A DNA stretch of 33,099 nucleotides from contig PEAO01000031.1 of NCBI GenBank assembly GCA_002753615.1, positions 1-33,099 on the forward strand, written 5' to 3'. The stretch's first letter is position 1. Every line of letters begins with the position of its first letter. The stretch is from Magnetococcales bacterium DCbin2. Its GTDB lineage: Bacteria > Pseudomonadota > Magnetococcia > Magnetococcales > UBA8363. The position numbers and the translations under genes were made by a program. The notes beneath the pieces were generated by a model that was not told where the DNA came from, did not search any database, and saw only the letters and a program-made list of their open reading frames with translations. Shown one piece after another: positions 16,004 to 26,160 of the stretch.

Positions 16004-18006
16004 TCGGCGTTCTCCCATGGCGTGCTGTTCGATTGCTGCGGGATGGTCGGAAAAGATAACTGAAAGGTTGTTCCTGCTCCCAAGGTCGATTGGCAGCGGA
16101 TGCGTCCGCGCAGACGCCGTACCAGGGTTTGTACACAGGCCAGACCGATGCCGTCACCGGGGGAATCTTGGTTTCCAACGCGCTGAAACATGATGAAAAT
16201 CTTTTGAATATCATCTTCCGCAATACCACGGCCATTATCTTTGACAAAAAAGAGGGTTCTCTGTTCCTTGGGGTCATCCACCGCGCTAATTTCTATTTTC
16301 CCGGGTCGTGATAGGTCACGATACTTGATGGCATTGGATAGAAGATTACCAAAAATCTGCTCCATAGCGAACCGATCGGAGACCAGAGGGGGGAGGGTTC
16401 CGACAGAAACATCGACCCCCGCTGCTCGGATGGTGAATTCCAACGCATTGATGTTATTTTCCACCAATTTTTGCATCTCCAGTCTTTCAAACTGGAGTTC
16501 CACACGACCCACGCGGGAAAGATTGAGAATACCATTGACCAATCCGTCCATTTTATGGGTGGAAGCGCGGATGTAACGCATATCATCCGGGAGGCGCACA
16601 TGGAGAATATCTTTGATGCTATGCGCAAATGCATCATCCTGGTCATGCAACAAGTGGGTGATGGGCTGTGCCAACGCCTCCAGGTCCATGTGCAATTCTT
16701 CGATAAATCCTTGGATGCTGAGGAGCGGTGAACGCAGATCATGGGACACAATGTAGGTAAAATTTTTCAACTCATTGTTGGCTTGGGCCAGGTTCAGGGA
16801 TGTTTGTCGATGCCGGGTGATCTCTTTTTCCTGCCCTTTGAATGCCGATTCCAACTTTTCCGCCATGACATCGAACGTTTGCCCCAGAACGCCGATTTCA
16901 TCCTGGCCGCGAATGCCACACCGGATGGTGAGATCGTTCTGGGAGATTTGGGCGGCGGCGTGACTGAGAACCGTCAATAGTCGGGTCTGTCTGCGGACCA
17001 TGAAGGCATTGGTCAGGACCAGCAGCAGGAACACGGTCAATGAGACGAAGACCAGGGTGGTAACCTCTTGCCGCAATGGGGCGAACAGTTCTTTTTGATC
17101 AATTTTGACGACGAGTCCCATCCCCCATACCGGGCTGATGCGTACATGGCGAAAGGCGGCGACGACCGGTTCATTGCGGTAATCCCGCGAGAGAATCAGT
17201 CCCTCATGACCACTGGCGGCCAATAATTCCGGTTTGGACTTCAGTTGATATTCCAATGGTTTTGGGACCGATCCATCGGGAGGGGGGTATTTTAATTGGC
17301 TGATGAGAAATCCTTGACCATTCACCAGGAACACCTCGCCTGTTTTTCCCAGGCTGTCGCCGACGTTGGGGAGTCGTTCCATGAGGGCGACGGGGCTGAC
17401 GGCGGCGATCAGCACTGCCACATCTTGTCCATGACGGTTGTGCAATGCGTGACCAATGCGGAAAACCGGCCATTTTCTTCCGGGGAGCATTCTGGCTCTT
17501 CCGACGTAACCATGATTGGACAGCAATACGTTGTGATAAAAACGATCTTTGATGAGCGGTTCCGGTGATTCGGTGGTGGTGGAAAAAACCAACTGATTGG
17601 CGATATCGACCAGTTGTAGAAATTCAAATTCGGGATAAGCTTTGGAGATCGTTTGCAGATAGGTGGATGCCAAATGGTCTGTTGGTTCTGTGAGCCACGT
17701 TTCCAACTCATCAAGCAAGAACGGATTGTTGGCTATGAAGTTCAAGTCTTTCCTTTTTTCCCAGAGCCAATCTTCGGTTTGTTCTTTGTGGAGGTTGGCG
17801 ATCAGATCCAGGTGTCTGATCATTTCGTTGCGTAACTGGTCCAGACGACCCTGGAAAGGGGTATACGGTATTCCCATCACCGTGACGTAAACGATCAAGC
17901 CCAGGCTTCCCAGGAACAACAGGCTGGACCAGAAGACCAATCGGGTTTCCAGGTTATTTTTCCAAGGTTTGCGAGCGGGGGCGACGTGGGAGGGGCGGGG
18001 GTTCAT
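16000..18006 (-). CDS. Membrane sensor histidine kinase with periplasmic Cache-like domain
   Basis: A 668-residue kinase. Membrane segments at about residues 23-46 and 316-337 bracket a 270-residue periplasmic sensor of double-Cache type (FYHNVLLSNHGYVGRAR; GEVFLVNGQGFLIS). A HAMP domain follows (338-392), then a coiled region. HisKA has His422 in YIVSHDLRSPLLS, the form seen in phytochrome-type kinases. The HATPase has LLSNAIKY, DNGRGI and GDGIGL motifs. No receiver is attached. Its start overlaps the periplasmic binding-protein gene by 4 bases and its stop overlaps the response regulator by 4. The close coupling suggests the binding protein presents a ligand to this sensor. Direct ligand binding by the Cache domain is the alternative. 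Confidence 0.93.
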   Translation of the reverse strand: MNPRPSHVAPARKPWKNNLETRLVFWSSLLFLGSLGLIVYVTVMGIPYTPFQGRLDQLRNEMIRHLDLIANLHKEQTEDWLWEKRKDLNFIANNPFLLDELETWLTEPTDHLASTYLQTISKAYPEFEFLQLVDIANQLVFSTTTESPEPLIKDRFYHNVLLSNHGYVGRARMLPGRKWPVFRIGHALHNRHGQDVAVLIAAVSPVALMERLPNVGDSLGKTGEVFLVNGQGFLISQLKYPPPDGSVPKPLEYQLKSKPELLAASGHEGLILSRDYRNEPVVAAFRHVRISPVWGMGLVVKIDQKELFAPLRQEVTTLVFVSLTVFLLLVLTNAFMVRRQTRLLTVLSHAAAQISQNDLTIRCGIRGQDEIGVLGQTFDVMAEKLESAFKGQEKEITRHRQTSLNLAQANNELKNFTYIVSHDLRSPLLSIQGFIEELHMDLEALAQPITHLLHDQDDAFAHSIKDILHVRLPDDMRYIRASTHKMDGLVNGILNLSRVGRVELQFERLEMQKLVENNINALEFTIRAAGVDVSVGTLPPLVSDRFAMEQIFGNLLSNAIKYRDLSRPGKIEISAVDDPKEQRTLFFVKDNGRGIAEDDIQKIFIMFQRVGNQDSPGDGIGLACVQTLVRRLRGRIRCQSTLGAGTTFQLSFPTIPQQSNSTPWENAE

Positions 18007-19094
18007 GGCGGGATCCCCGCATAATCGAACGTGTCGAGGCGGTATTGGGTGGGAGCTGCAAGTATTTTTGTCCCCTTTTCGCGATGAAAACAGGCCGCAA
18101 CACGCTTCCAGGGGAGGTCCGAAGGCAATTTTCCGATGTGTTTTAAAAAATGGACCGCTTGGCCAACGTGTTCACTTTCCAAAAGATCGTCTTCGGGAAT
18201 CACGGGCATGGCTTGCAAATAACGGATACTGCTGTGTCCCAGCCGCAATGATTCTTTGATGGGAAGGGCAAAATCATAACCCTGGAATGGGCGAATGGTG
18301 GCATTGGACCAGAATAGGGCTTGGATAAAGTTTTTATCGGATGATATCAGCCAGTTGAGTGCCCGAAATTCGGCGGCGATCATCAGATCGATGATTTCAG
18401 GATACCGCTCGGCGAAAGGGTGGGAGAAATAAAGGTATCCTGAGGAGAGAAATTTGTGGATGATGTGATGGCCGTATAAATGCGCTGCCATGGTGGGGGT
18501 CGGTTCCCAAGCACTGAATGCATCGATGGTCCCCTGTTCCAGGGCTTGGGGCATGGCGTTGACCGCCATGGGGACCAGGGTGACATCCGATTCGGTCAGG
18601 TTATTGGCGCGCAAGGCATTCAAAAGGGCATAATGGGCATTGGAACCCAAGGCATATCCAATCCGTTGCCCCCGCAACTCAGACGGGAGTATCGGCTTGG
18701 GGGCGACAATGGCGGTGAAATAATAATCGGCCAGGGAGACGATATGCACCCGATCGGCGACACAGGCGGTGATGGCGGGCATATCACCGCCAATCCCCCC
18801 GTCCAGGTTTCCCTGATGGATCTGGGTGTTTACGTCCGCACCTTTGAAAAAGGGGTGGAAGCGGATTTTTTTCCCCAGTTGTTGTAACTGGGCTTCAAGG
18901 ATTGCATCGTGTCGCATGACTTCTGTGATGATGCCACTGGGAAACCAGAGTGGTTGGACACCGATGTCCACGATGGTCTCAGACTTGCTGCCGCTGGGGG
19001 AGGTTTCTTGAGCATGTCCGATGTTTGGGACCGACGAGAACAGCCCCAGCACCCAGAGGAGTATGACAAGGAAGTTGATGCGGCACTTGGACAT
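18003..19094 (-). CDS. Periplasmic substrate-binding protein (NMT1/TauA-SsuA-like)
   Basis: A 363-residue type II periplasmic binding protein. The N-terminus is a signal peptide (basic SKCR, hydrophobic NFLVILLWVLGLF, probable cleavage after IGHA). The fold signature of the nitrate/sulfonate/taurine group is visible: GVQPLWFPSGIITEVM, QIHQGNLDGGIGGDMPAI, ELRGQRIGYALGSNAHYAL, then TIDAFSAWEPTP. The C-terminal 90 residues are an extension with no obvious match. No ABC permease or ATPase is nearby. The 4-bp overlap with the sensor kinase supports a signalling rather than transport role. The ligand is unknown. It starts 19 bases after the isocitrate-lyase-family gene, without a strong ribosome-binding site. 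Confidence 0.85.
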   Translation of the reverse strand: MSKCRINFLVILLWVLGLFSSVPNIGHAQETSPSGSKSETIVDIGVQPLWFPSGIITEVMRHDAILEAQLQQLGKKIRFHPFFKGADVNTQIHQGNLDGGIGGDMPAITACVADRVHIVSLADYYFTAIVAPKPILPSELRGQRIGYALGSNAHYALLNALRANNLTESDVTLVPMAVNAMPQALEQGTIDAFSAWEPTPTMAAHLYGHHIIHKFLSSGYLYFSHPFAERYPEIIDLMIAAEFRALNWLISSDKNFIQALFWSNATIRPFQGYDFALPIKESLRLGHSSIRYLQAMPVIPEDDLLESEHVGQAVHFLKHIGKLPSDLPWKRVAACFHREKGTKILAAPTQYRLDTFDYAGIPP

Positions 19095-19113
19095 GGCGGA
19101 CCGGGGTTAGCGA

Positions 19114-19983
19114 TCATTCTTTGGGTTGGAATCTCTTTTCCAATGCATGGTGTCTCTCCAGCCGGATGACCTGTTCAAAAGCCTTGAAGTTCATTGTATG
19201 TGCTAGGCCATCGGTTGTCCCATGTTTTTTTAAGTGAGCTAGGCAATTTTGCAGGGCTTCGGTGGCGGCGAAGAGTGCGGAGAGTGCGAATACGACCACT
19301 TTATACCCCATACGTTGGAGTTCATCGGCGGACAGATTGGGGGTTTTGCCCCCTTCGATGATGTTGGCGAATAGATATTGATGGGGGAAACGTTGTGCGA
19401 TGGCCTGTAATTCTTCGACCGACTGTGGTGCTTCGACGAACAACATGTCGGCTCCCGCCTCCAGGTAGCGTTCGCCCCGTTCCATGGCATCCTGAAGTCC
19501 ATGGATGGCGCGGGCATCGGTGCGGGCGACGATGACCAGACCGCTTTCTTGGGCGGCGAAGCGGGCGGCACGAATTTTTTCCACCTGTTCGGCGACGCTG
19601 ATGACTTGTTTACCTTCCATATGGCCGCACCGTTTGGGCCATACTTGATCTTCCAGGATGATGCCGGCGACGCCAGCTAAGACGGCATCTTCCACGGTAC
19701 GAATGACATTGAGGGGGTTGCCATACCCGGTATCCATATCGGCGATGACGGGGATGGCGGTTGCCTGGGCGATGGATCGGGCCGCTTGAATCATTTCGGT
19801 TGCCGTTAAGTATCCCAGATCGGGTTTGCCCAGTCGGGCGGCGGCAATGCTGAACCCTCCAGAGAAAATCAGATGGAAGCCGACTTGTTCGGCGATGAGG
19901 GCACCCAGACAATCATAAACGGCGGGGGCGATATGGATACCGGGTTCGGCCAGTCGGGATCTTAAGTGTTCTCCGGCGGTCAC
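19114..19983 (-). CDS. Isocitrate lyase / PEP mutase family enzyme
   Basis: A 289-residue TIM-barrel enzyme of the ICL/PEPM superfamily, the size of methylisocitrate lyase (PrpB) and oxaloacetate decarboxylase members. Visible features are GGFSIAAARLG near residue 42, ADMDTGYGN (residues 81-89, metal and substrate ligands), LEDQ and the active loop KRCGH at 117-121, with the lyase-type Cys119, then ARTDAR. The Cys-containing loop argues for C-C bond cleavage rather than phosphonate chemistry. The 2-methylcitrate partners (prpC, prpD) are absent, so its exact substrate is open. The start is GTG 19983 with GGAG 7 bases upstream. It is the first gene of the long minus-strand array that continues with the binding protein and kinases. 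Confidence 0.85.
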   Translation of the reverse strand: MTAGEHLRSRLAEPGIHIAPAVYDCLGALIAEQVGFHLIFSGGFSIAAARLGKPDLGYLTATEMIQAARSIAQATAIPVIADMDTGYGNPLNVIRTVEDAVLAGVAGIILEDQVWPKRCGHMEGKQVISVAEQVEKIRAARFAAQESGLVIVARTDARAIHGLQDAMERGERYLEAGADMLFVEAPQSVEELQAIAQRFPHQYLFANIIEGGKTPNLSADELQRMGYKVVVFALSALFAATEALQNCLAHLKKHGTTDGLAHTMNFKAFEQVIRLERHHALEKRFQPKE

Positions 19984-20183
19984 GGGTGTTCTCCAGGGTT
20001 AGGTTGCTTGAGGATCATCGGGCAACAAATGATTTGAGATTTTTTCATGCTTTTTGGCCGATATGTAACCCATAAGTGTCTGTATATAGATTATTGCCAG
20101 TTTACTTTAAATGATTCATGCGATAGTGTTGGCGACAGTGCATTCGTGAGACTGTGGGGCATTCTATCGAGAGGAGAGTCATT
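19984..20183. promoter_or_regulatory. Divergent promoter region, lyase-kinase operon versus patatin gene
   Basis: About 200 bases separating two divergent starts. The centre (20035-20115) is AT-rich and likely holds both promoters, but I see no clean -35/-10 pair. GAGGAGAG (about 8 bases before ATG 20184) is the patatin ribosome-binding site. No gene fits here. Confidence 0.45.
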
Positions 20184-21251
20184 ATGGAAGCGACGCATTT
20201 AAGTGCGGTGGTGTTTCAGGGGGGTGGTGCCTTTGGATCCTACGAATATGGTGCCTTCAAGGCACTGTGGGATCGGGGTATTCGGCCCAAGGTTGTGACG
20301 GGTGTTTCCATCGGTGCGGTCAATGCGGCGGTCATCGCGGGGTGTAAAAACGATGATCCACCGGCGGCTTTGGATGAGCTATGGGATCGTTTGAGTGCCC
20401 TTCCCATGCCGGGTTTACCCGATAGTTTGCATCATCTGCTCTCCATGCCGTTCAATCCCGGCATGTACTCTCCCAATCCATGGCTTTTGATTTCTCCGTT
20501 CACCCAGACCCATTTTTCCGACACCTATTTGCTGGAAAAAACCCTGAATGAGATGATCGATTGGGAGAAACTCAACCGGGGGACGACCCGTTTGGCGGTG
20601 ACCTCTTTGAATATTGAAACTGGCAAACTGGAAGTGTTTGCCAACTTTCCGCAGGAGGGGGACCAAGGACCGCCCACGGTGCTGAATGCTTCCCATATTT
20701 TAGCCAGTGGTGCGTTACCGCCGGGGTTTCCCATGGTGCAGATCAACGGTTCGCACTATTGGGATGGAGGGCTATTTGACAATACGCCACTCAAACCGGC
20801 CTTCAAGGCATTGAATGGGTTCAAGGATTCTTCCGAACAAAACTATACGCGCTCGGTTTATGTCTTTTCTCTGTTTCCCCAACGGGGGATGGTTCCGAAA
20901 AATTTGTTGGAAGTTGATGATCGTAAAATGAGCATTTCTTTTGAATGTAAGATTGATTATGACAAAAAACTGTACCAAAAGATGAACAGTCTTCGTGAGT
21001 TTGCCCATAAAGTGGATGCATGGCTCCCCAGTGACAGCCCCTTGCGTCATGACGAAGGGTTTCAGGATCTTCTTTCCTATCAACCGTTTTTGCCGCCGAT
21101 CATCATCGAATTGACCGAGAACTATTCGTTGCAGGAACAATTGCTCATCCCGGGGACCGATTTTACCCACAAGACCATCCAACATCGTTGCGGAGTTGGC
21201 TACCAGATCGCTATGGCGACGTTGGATGGTATGCTCCCTCAGGCTGCCTGA
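20184..21251 (+). CDS. Patatin-like phospholipase
   Basis: A 355-residue lipid acyl hydrolase of the bacterial patatin family. The oxyanion hole FQGGGAFGSYEYG lies near the N-terminus, the nucleophile elbow GVSIG near residue 40 and the catalytic-dyad motif DGGLFDN near residue 195, so the Ser-Asp dyad is complete. There is no signal peptide. Such proteins hydrolyse phospholipids or other esters at membranes, sometimes as secreted effectors. The C-terminal 150 residues are less conserved and carry no domain I can name. The frame is open from 20154, but ATG 20184 has GAGGAG properly spaced. It is a single-gene unit, divergent from the lyase-kinase operon and convergent with the REC-kinase-REC gene. 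Confidence 0.93.
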   Translation: MEATHLSAVVFQGGGAFGSYEYGAFKALWDRGIRPKVVTGVSIGAVNAAVIAGCKNDDPPAALDELWDRLSALPMPGLPDSLHHLLSMPFNPGMYSPNPWLLISPFTQTHFSDTYLLEKTLNEMIDWEKLNRGTTRLAVTSLNIETGKLEVFANFPQEGDQGPPTVLNASHILASGALPPGFPMVQINGSHYWDGGLFDNTPLKPAFKALNGFKDSSEQNYTRSVYVFSLFPQRGMVPKNLLEVDDRKMSISFECKIDYDKKLYQKMNSLREFAHKVDAWLPSDSPLRHDEGFQDLLSYQPFLPPIIIELTENYSLQEQLLIPGTDFTHKTIQHRCGVGYQIAMATLDGMLPQAA

Positions 21252-21262
21252 TGTAATCCTCA

Positions 21263-21349
21263 CCAATCATGGATAACGGGGACGACCCCCGTTACCCATG
21301 ATTGGCGGATTCACTTTCCGAACCCTGTCATGGGGTTGGACAAGGAAAT
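21263..21349. repeat. Dispersed ~81-bp repeat with long hairpin (copy 1)
   Basis: Positions 21269-21349 match 29525-29605 over about 81 bases (around 85% by eye), ending in CATGGGGTTGGACAAGGAAA-like sequence. The 5' part is a hairpin: here a 19-bp stem (21263-21281 with 21287-21305, one mismatch) around a 5-base loop. No U-run follows, so it is not a classic terminator, though it lies between two convergent gene ends. The rest of the gap to 21419 holds nothing I recognise. Confidence 0.85.
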
Positions 21350-21419
21350 AGGGGTTCTCCAGGGTTGGTGAAATGATCATCATGAAGAAACAAAAATATT
21401 CTAGGGTCTTAATCCCGAC

Positions 21420-22973
21420 TCACGTCGGTGCAAAGAACTCTATGGTGTCCAGAAGCTTCTGCTTTCCAATCGGTTTGGAAAGATGCAGATTGAAACCAGC
21501 CTGCCGGGTTTTTTCAATTTCGTCGCGCGTATTACTGCCGGTGAGTGCCAGAATAGGCGTTGGTGGCAGGTTTTGTTCCAGCTCCCAGGCGCGCATTTCC
21601 CCAACCGCTTGGTATCCGTCCATCCCTGGCATATGAATATCCATCAATACAAGGTTGAACCCGCCACTTTTAAAACAATCCAGTGCCTGCATCCCATCCG
21701 CCACCATGGTCAATCGGTGCGCCGTATGTTGGAGAAAATAGTGGATGACCATGCGATTTTCTTCGGTATCGTCTACCAATAAAATCGACAATCCAGAGTT
21801 GTCTGCTTTGGATTCGTGGATCTTTTGATCGGGATGGAAAATCGGTTTCTCATCCGAAAAATCTTGGCCAGCCGCGCCGTATCCCAAACTCTGACGCGGA
21901 AGAAACAGCGTAATCGTGGTCCCCTGTTGGGGCGAAGAGTCCATGTGGATGGTCCCCCCCAGGGTTTGGGTGATCAGCCGGGCAGAATAGGTTCCCAAAC
22001 CGGTCCCGCCACTTTTCCCCGTGGTGATATATTTTTCAAAAAACCTTCCACGGATGGCTTCGGGAACGACTCCCGAATTTTGAATTTGCACCCGAGCCAT
22101 TTTTCCAGTATCCATCCGAATCGTGACCGGTTCCCCATTTTCACTGGCTTCAGCGGCGTTTTTAACCAAATTGGAGAGCATGGAATAACAAAGCAGTTCT
22201 TCGCCCCAAATCGTAAAGGTATCGCCAGGAAGCACAGGTTGACCATCCAAGAACAGGCGGGGCGGCAAATAACGAACCTCGCCGAAGATGCGATGAATCA
22301 CCATCAATAGATCCACCGGTTCTGGGTCCAAGGTATAGTTGCCTTGCTCCATTTTTAACATGTCCAAGGAACGATTGATCATCTCCAACATTTTATAACC
22401 GGCCCGTTCCTGCATGACGAGCAATTGCCGGTGGTCCGGGAGAAGATAATCGGCCTCCAGGAGGAGTTGCGTCGATCCTAAAATGCCACTGAGCGGTCCT
22501 TTGAGATCATGGCGGGATATTTGTTCCACGGTTTCTCTCAGGACCAGCAATCGTTCCAGTTCCTTGTTTCGTTTCGCCAAAGATTCACGGGCCTGTTTGA
22601 GTCCCAGGTGCGTTCTGACTCGGGCCTGAATGATGGACGGACGCAAAGGCTTGATCAGGTAATCCACCGCCCCCATGGCCAATCCTTTTTTTTCATCTTC
22701 CTCTTCCGTCAGATTGGTGATGAAAATCACCGGAATATCGTGGGTGACCGGATCACCCTTCAACCGGGAACACACCTCATATCCTCCCATCCCTGGCATT
22801 TGGATATCCAAAATAATCAAGTCGGGTTTGGGATCGGACACGGCGCGCTTTAAGGCTTGTTCACCATTCACGGCGACTTTGATCTGATAGTCATCTTTTA
22901 AAATATCGTTGAGGACATTGATGTTCAGCCGTTCATCATCGACAATCATGATTCTGAATTTTCGTTGTGTCAT
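21420..22973 (-). CDS. Cytoplasmic hybrid kinase (REC-HisKA-HATPase-REC)
   Basis: A 517-residue soluble signalling protein. Receiver 1 (1-120) has Asp56 in IILDIQMPGMGG and Lys108. A coiled linker leads to a HisKA with His155 in QISRHDLKGPL. The HATPase (255-360) has N box MLSNLVKNAAEA and G2 box SGGTGLGTYSA; the G1 box is degenerate (NSGVVPE). Receiver 2 (395-515) has Asp445 in LMDIHMPGMDG and Lys500. I chose ATG 22973 because AAGGA is spaced 6 bases before it; ATG 22979 abuts that site. It begins 10 bases after the upstream kinase stop. Its first receiver is a close paralogue of the one on the sigma-54 regulator at 27587-29110. Confidence 0.95.
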   Translation of the reverse strand: MTQRKFRIMIVDDERLNINVLNDILKDDYQIKVAVNGEQALKRAVSDPKPDLIILDIQMPGMGGYEVCSRLKGDPVTHDIPVIFITNLTEEEDEKKGLAMGAVDYLIKPLRPSIIQARVRTHLGLKQARESLAKRNKELERLLVLRETVEQISRHDLKGPLSGILGSTQLLLEADYLLPDHRQLLVMQERAGYKMLEMINRSLDMLKMEQGNYTLDPEPVDLLMVIHRIFGEVRYLPPRLFLDGQPVLPGDTFTIWGEELLCYSMLSNLVKNAAEASENGEPVTIRMDTGKMARVQIQNSGVVPEAIRGRFFEKYITTGKSGGTGLGTYSARLITQTLGGTIHMDSSPQQGTTITLFLPRQSLGYGAAGQDFSDEKPIFHPDQKIHESKADNSGLSILLVDDTEENRMVIHYFLQHTAHRLTMVADGMQALDCFKSGGFNLVLMDIHMPGMDGYQAVGEMRAWELEQNLPPTPILALTGSNTRDEIEKTRQAGFNLHLSKPIGKQKLLDTIEFFAPT

Positions 22974-22983
22974 GGCCATTCCT

Positions 22984-25900
22984 TCAACCGTGTACGCCGG
23001 TTTCTTGTGCAAATCTTTCCAAGGTCACCATGGCTTCTTCAAATTGAAAACCGTTGATTTCGTTCTGCAACGTCTCAAATTGTTCCCGGTGTTCCGCTCC
23101 AACCATCGGCTCCATACGCTCCAACACCTCCATGGATTGGGGAGATGCTTCGCGCAACGATTCTGCCAGTTCCTTCACCAATGGAAACAAGGTTTTTCTA
23201 TCGGTTTCCCGGTCTTTGACATCCGAATTTTCTCCATGTGGAGTCTGTTTCATCAACGTCAAGGCACCCATAAGTTCTTCAAAAGACCATTGAAAGATTT
23301 TCCAGTGTTTATCGATGGCCGTGAACGATTTGAGTCCCGTTTCCAGATGTCCCGCTGCCTTGGCAAGGTTGAGGGCACCCAGATTGCCTGCTGCCCCTTT
23401 GATGGTATGCGCCAAATGTTGGGCATCATCCAATCGTCCCTGGTCGATGGCCTCCCGCATCCGTAGGGAGCTTGCGCCATGATCCTGATAAAATTCTAGC
23501 AACAACTTGCGAAACAAAAGATGATTATACCGTACTTTGCTCAATCCCTGTTCCAGGTTGATACCCGGAATGGATTGGGGCAATAATCCCGCACCCGCAA
23601 CGTTCGGCACCACGATGGATGACTGGGGAGAAGACGGTTTTCCAGGCCGGAATGGCAACCATCGTCCCAAAGTCCGATAGAGGGCTGCCGGTTCCACAGG
23701 CTTGCCCACATGATCACTCATCCCGACGTTCTGACATTTTTCCAGATCCGAAAAAAGGACATGCGCGGTCATGGCGATGATGGGCAGATGGTCAAATCGA
23801 CCGTCGGCACGAATCCACTTTGTCGCCTGAAAACCATCCATCAAGGGCATTTGCACATCCATCAACACCAAGTCATACGGCTCCCGTTGTACCGCCTGGA
23901 TCCCCTCCTGGCCGTTGTTGGCAATAGTCACTTTCAAGCCAACCCCCTCCAACAGTTCCCGCGCAACTTGTTGATTGATCGCGTTATCTTCCACCAGCAA
24001 CACATGGGCGGGGAGGAATTCGGGGGGTACTTCCTCGGCGAAAGGATCCCCAGGGGGGGAATCGGAGGTATCTTGTTCGCCCTGAGGCAGGTCGAAACGG
24101 AGGGAAAAACCAAAAGAACTTCCGCAACCCGGTTCGCTGGCCACGCCGATTTCTCCACCCATCTGCGCCACCAACCGTTGGCTGATGGAGAGTCCCAGAC
24201 CGGTGCCACCATACTTTCGGCTGATGCTGGAATCGGCCTGAGAAAACGCCCGGAACAGATTCGCCTGTTCGGAAATCGTCATCCCAATACCGGTATCCTC
24301 GACCAAAAAGCGTACTATCACCTGTTGGGACTCCCAGGTATCACAGGAGATTTCAAGGCGAACCCAACCGGCTTCGGTAAATTTGATGGCATTGCCCACC
24401 AAGTTGGCCAATACTTGTTTGATACGTAAGGGATCGCCGATCACATATTCAGGGACATCTGGGGCTACCGAGATCTGGAATTCTAATTGATTGGATCGGG
24501 CTTTGGCGGAAAACAAACTGGAGAGACTTTCCACCACATCATTCAAAGAAAAAACGATCCGTTCCACCGCCATTTTTCCCGCTTCCAATTTGGAAAAATC
24601 GAGGATGTTATTGATGATATCCAACAGGTACCGGGTTGATAATCGAATTTTATTGAGGTATTCCCGCTGCTGAACGGTCAAGAGCGTCTGCAAAGCCAGA
24701 TGTGACATCCCTAGAATTCCATTCATGGGGGTCCGAATTTCATGGCTCATGGTTGCCAGGAATGCACTTTTGGCGGCACTGGCCTCATCGGCCTGGAGTT
24801 TTGCCGCCTCTAAATCTCGGGTCCGTTCCAATACCTTATGTTCCAAACCCTCCTTGGCCTGAATCAACAGTGCCTGTTCACGACGCTGCGCCATCTCCTT
24901 CTCCTGACGCAGAATATTGATGGTATCCGCCAAAGCCAGAGAGAAAAAGACCGCCTCCAACCAAATGCCAATACGGTTCCCCCAGGTATTCAAGATGCTG
25001 AATTCATTGAAACCCATCCAATGCACCAAGGGAAAAATGAGTAAAATACCCGCCATCCCCCAAGCCAAGGTATAAAATCGAACACGCTTTTCCCCCTTGT
25101 ACCAAGACCAGGCACTGATAAAAGGGAGAAGCATCATGGGAATAGGGATAACAAGTATCATACCAATGGCCAATTTTCGTTGACCAAAATTGAGTACAAT
25201 CACCGATAATAATGCGAATACGTTCCAGAGCAGATAGAAATTATCCAAACGAGGCATATACTTTTTTGTATTCAGAAATTTTCGACTAAACTGTATGGCC
25301 ATGATCATGGTAAAAGGCATAGATATCATGAATAGATTATCGGTTAACCATTCTGAATCGTTATAGAAATATCGATGCGCAAGTCCCAAAGAAGTGGCCG
25401 CTGTGAGTATTTGGAACAATAAGTAAAGGACATACCAGAGATATTCCTCCATGCGGGTCGCAAAGAAAAGAAACAAATTATAGACAAACATAAATGCCAT
25501 TCCACCAAAGAAGGCCCCCTGAAGTAATCCGATCAGGTCACGATGGTTGGCAAAATGTTTCGGGGACCATAGGCGAATCTGGGCATCAACCATCCCCATT
25601 TTTTCAAAGGCGAAGCGTACATAAACATGGTAATGCTCAGAGGGTTGCGTCGTCACGGGGATGACAAACGATTCAAAGGGGATGGGACGGTTGCCAAAGG
25701 GACGCATGTCACCCACCAAGTAGGTCTGGTAATTCCCCCGGTCATCGAAAAGATAAAAATCCAGAAAATCCGTTTGCGGATGCGTTGCTTCCAGCAACCA
25801 TTGCACCGCTTGGTTGGAATGGTTGACCACTTCCAATCGCACCCACCAAGCGGAGGTCTGCAATCCCTGATTCGCCTTGCCATCCTCGATGGGAACAAAA

Positions 25901-26157
25901 CGATTTTCCCATACCGGGGAGCGAATGGCATCGATATCCAACATCCCCCCTGGATCTTCCATGATGGCGATAAAAGGGGTCGCTGACAGCCCCTTCAACG
26001 CCGTTCCAACGTCCAGGACCAATCCATAGTTACGACTGTTTGCCCAACCGGGATGGATAAAAAAGAGAAACAACATGCCCATACAAGACAAAATACCCCC
26101 CTTCAGCCAACCGCCATGGCCGAACGGTCGGTTTCGTTGCGTGGGGTAACAAGGCAA
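22984..26157 (-). CDS. 7TMR-DISM hybrid histidine kinase with receiver and HPt domain
   Basis: A 1057-residue membrane sensor. A signal-like N-terminal segment (residues 22-39) precedes a periplasmic 7TMR-DISMED2-type beta-sandwich (about 55-200; [24 protein letters not shown]). Seven membrane segments follow (about 210-412), then a coiled coil, HisKA (His472 in [12 protein letters not shown]), HATPase ([20 protein letters not shown]), receiver (Asp767 in [12 protein letters not shown], Lys819) and HPt (His917 in [13 protein letters not shown]). The DISM sensor class is thought to bind carbohydrate-like or other periplasmic ligands. About 110 residues after the HPt core are helical and unassigned. 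It starts 3 bases after the outer-membrane protein gene, so the two are cotranscribed. Confidence 0.95.
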   Translation of the reverse strand: MPCYPTQRNRPFGHGGWLKGGILSCMGMLFLFFIHPGWANSRNYGLVLDVGTALKGLSATPFIAIMEDPGGMLDIDAIRSPVWENRFVPIEDGKANQGLQTSAWWVRLEVVNHSNQAVQWLLEATHPQTDFLDFYLFDDRGNYQTYLVGDMRPFGNRPIPFESFVIPVTTQPSEHYHVYVRFAFEKMGMVDAQIRLWSPKHFANHRDLIGLLQGAFFGGMAFMFVYNLFLFFATRMEEYLWYVLYLLFQILTAATSLGLAHRYFYNDSEWLTDNLFMISMPFTMIMAIQFSRKFLNTKKYMPRLDNFYLLWNVFALLSVIVLNFGQRKLAIGMILVIPIPMMLLPFISAWSWYKGEKRVRFYTLAWGMAGILLIFPLVHWMGFNEFSILNTWGNRIGIWLEAVFFSLALADTINILRQEKEMAQRREQALLIQAKEGLEHKVLERTRDLEAAKLQADEASAAKSAFLATMSHEIRTPMNGILGMSHLALQTLLTVQQREYLNKIRLSTRYLLDIINNILDFSKLEAGKMAVERIVFSLNDVVESLSSLFSAKARSNQLEFQISVAPDVPEYVIGDPLRIKQVLANLVGNAIKFTEAGWVRLEISCDTWESQQVIVRFLVEDTGIGMTISEQANLFRAFSQADSSISRKYGGTGLGLSISQRLVAQMGGEIGVASEPGCGSSFGFSLRFDLPQGEQDTSDSPPGDPFAEEVPPEFLPAHVLLVEDNAINQQVARELLEGVGLKVTIANNGQEGIQAVQREPYDLVLMDVQMPLMDGFQATKWIRADGRFDHLPIIAMTAHVLFSDLEKCQNVGMSDHVGKPVEPAALYRTLGRWLPFRPGKPSSPQSSIVVPNVAGAGLLPQSIPGINLEQGLSKVRYNHLLFRKLLLEFYQDHGASSLRMREAIDQGRLDDAQHLAHTIKGAAGNLGALNLAKAAGHLETGLKSFTAIDKHWKIFQWSFEELMGALTLMKQTPHGENSDVKDRETDRKTLFPLVKELAESLREASPQSMEVLERMEPMVGAEHREQFETLQNEINGFQFEEAMVTLERFAQETGVHG

Positions 26158-26160
26158 TGT

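Noticed and set aside
18003-19983. Phosphonate metabolism, suggested by a PEP-mutase-family enzyme next to a binding protein
   Set aside because: The enzyme carries the lyase-type KRCGH loop with a cysteine, not a phosphonate-type loop, and the binding protein resembles the sulfonate/taurine group rather than PhnD.
21263-21305. Rho-independent terminator after the patatin gene
   Set aside because: The hairpin is strong, but no T-run follows on either strand and the same hairpin recurs at 29525 in a non-terminator position.
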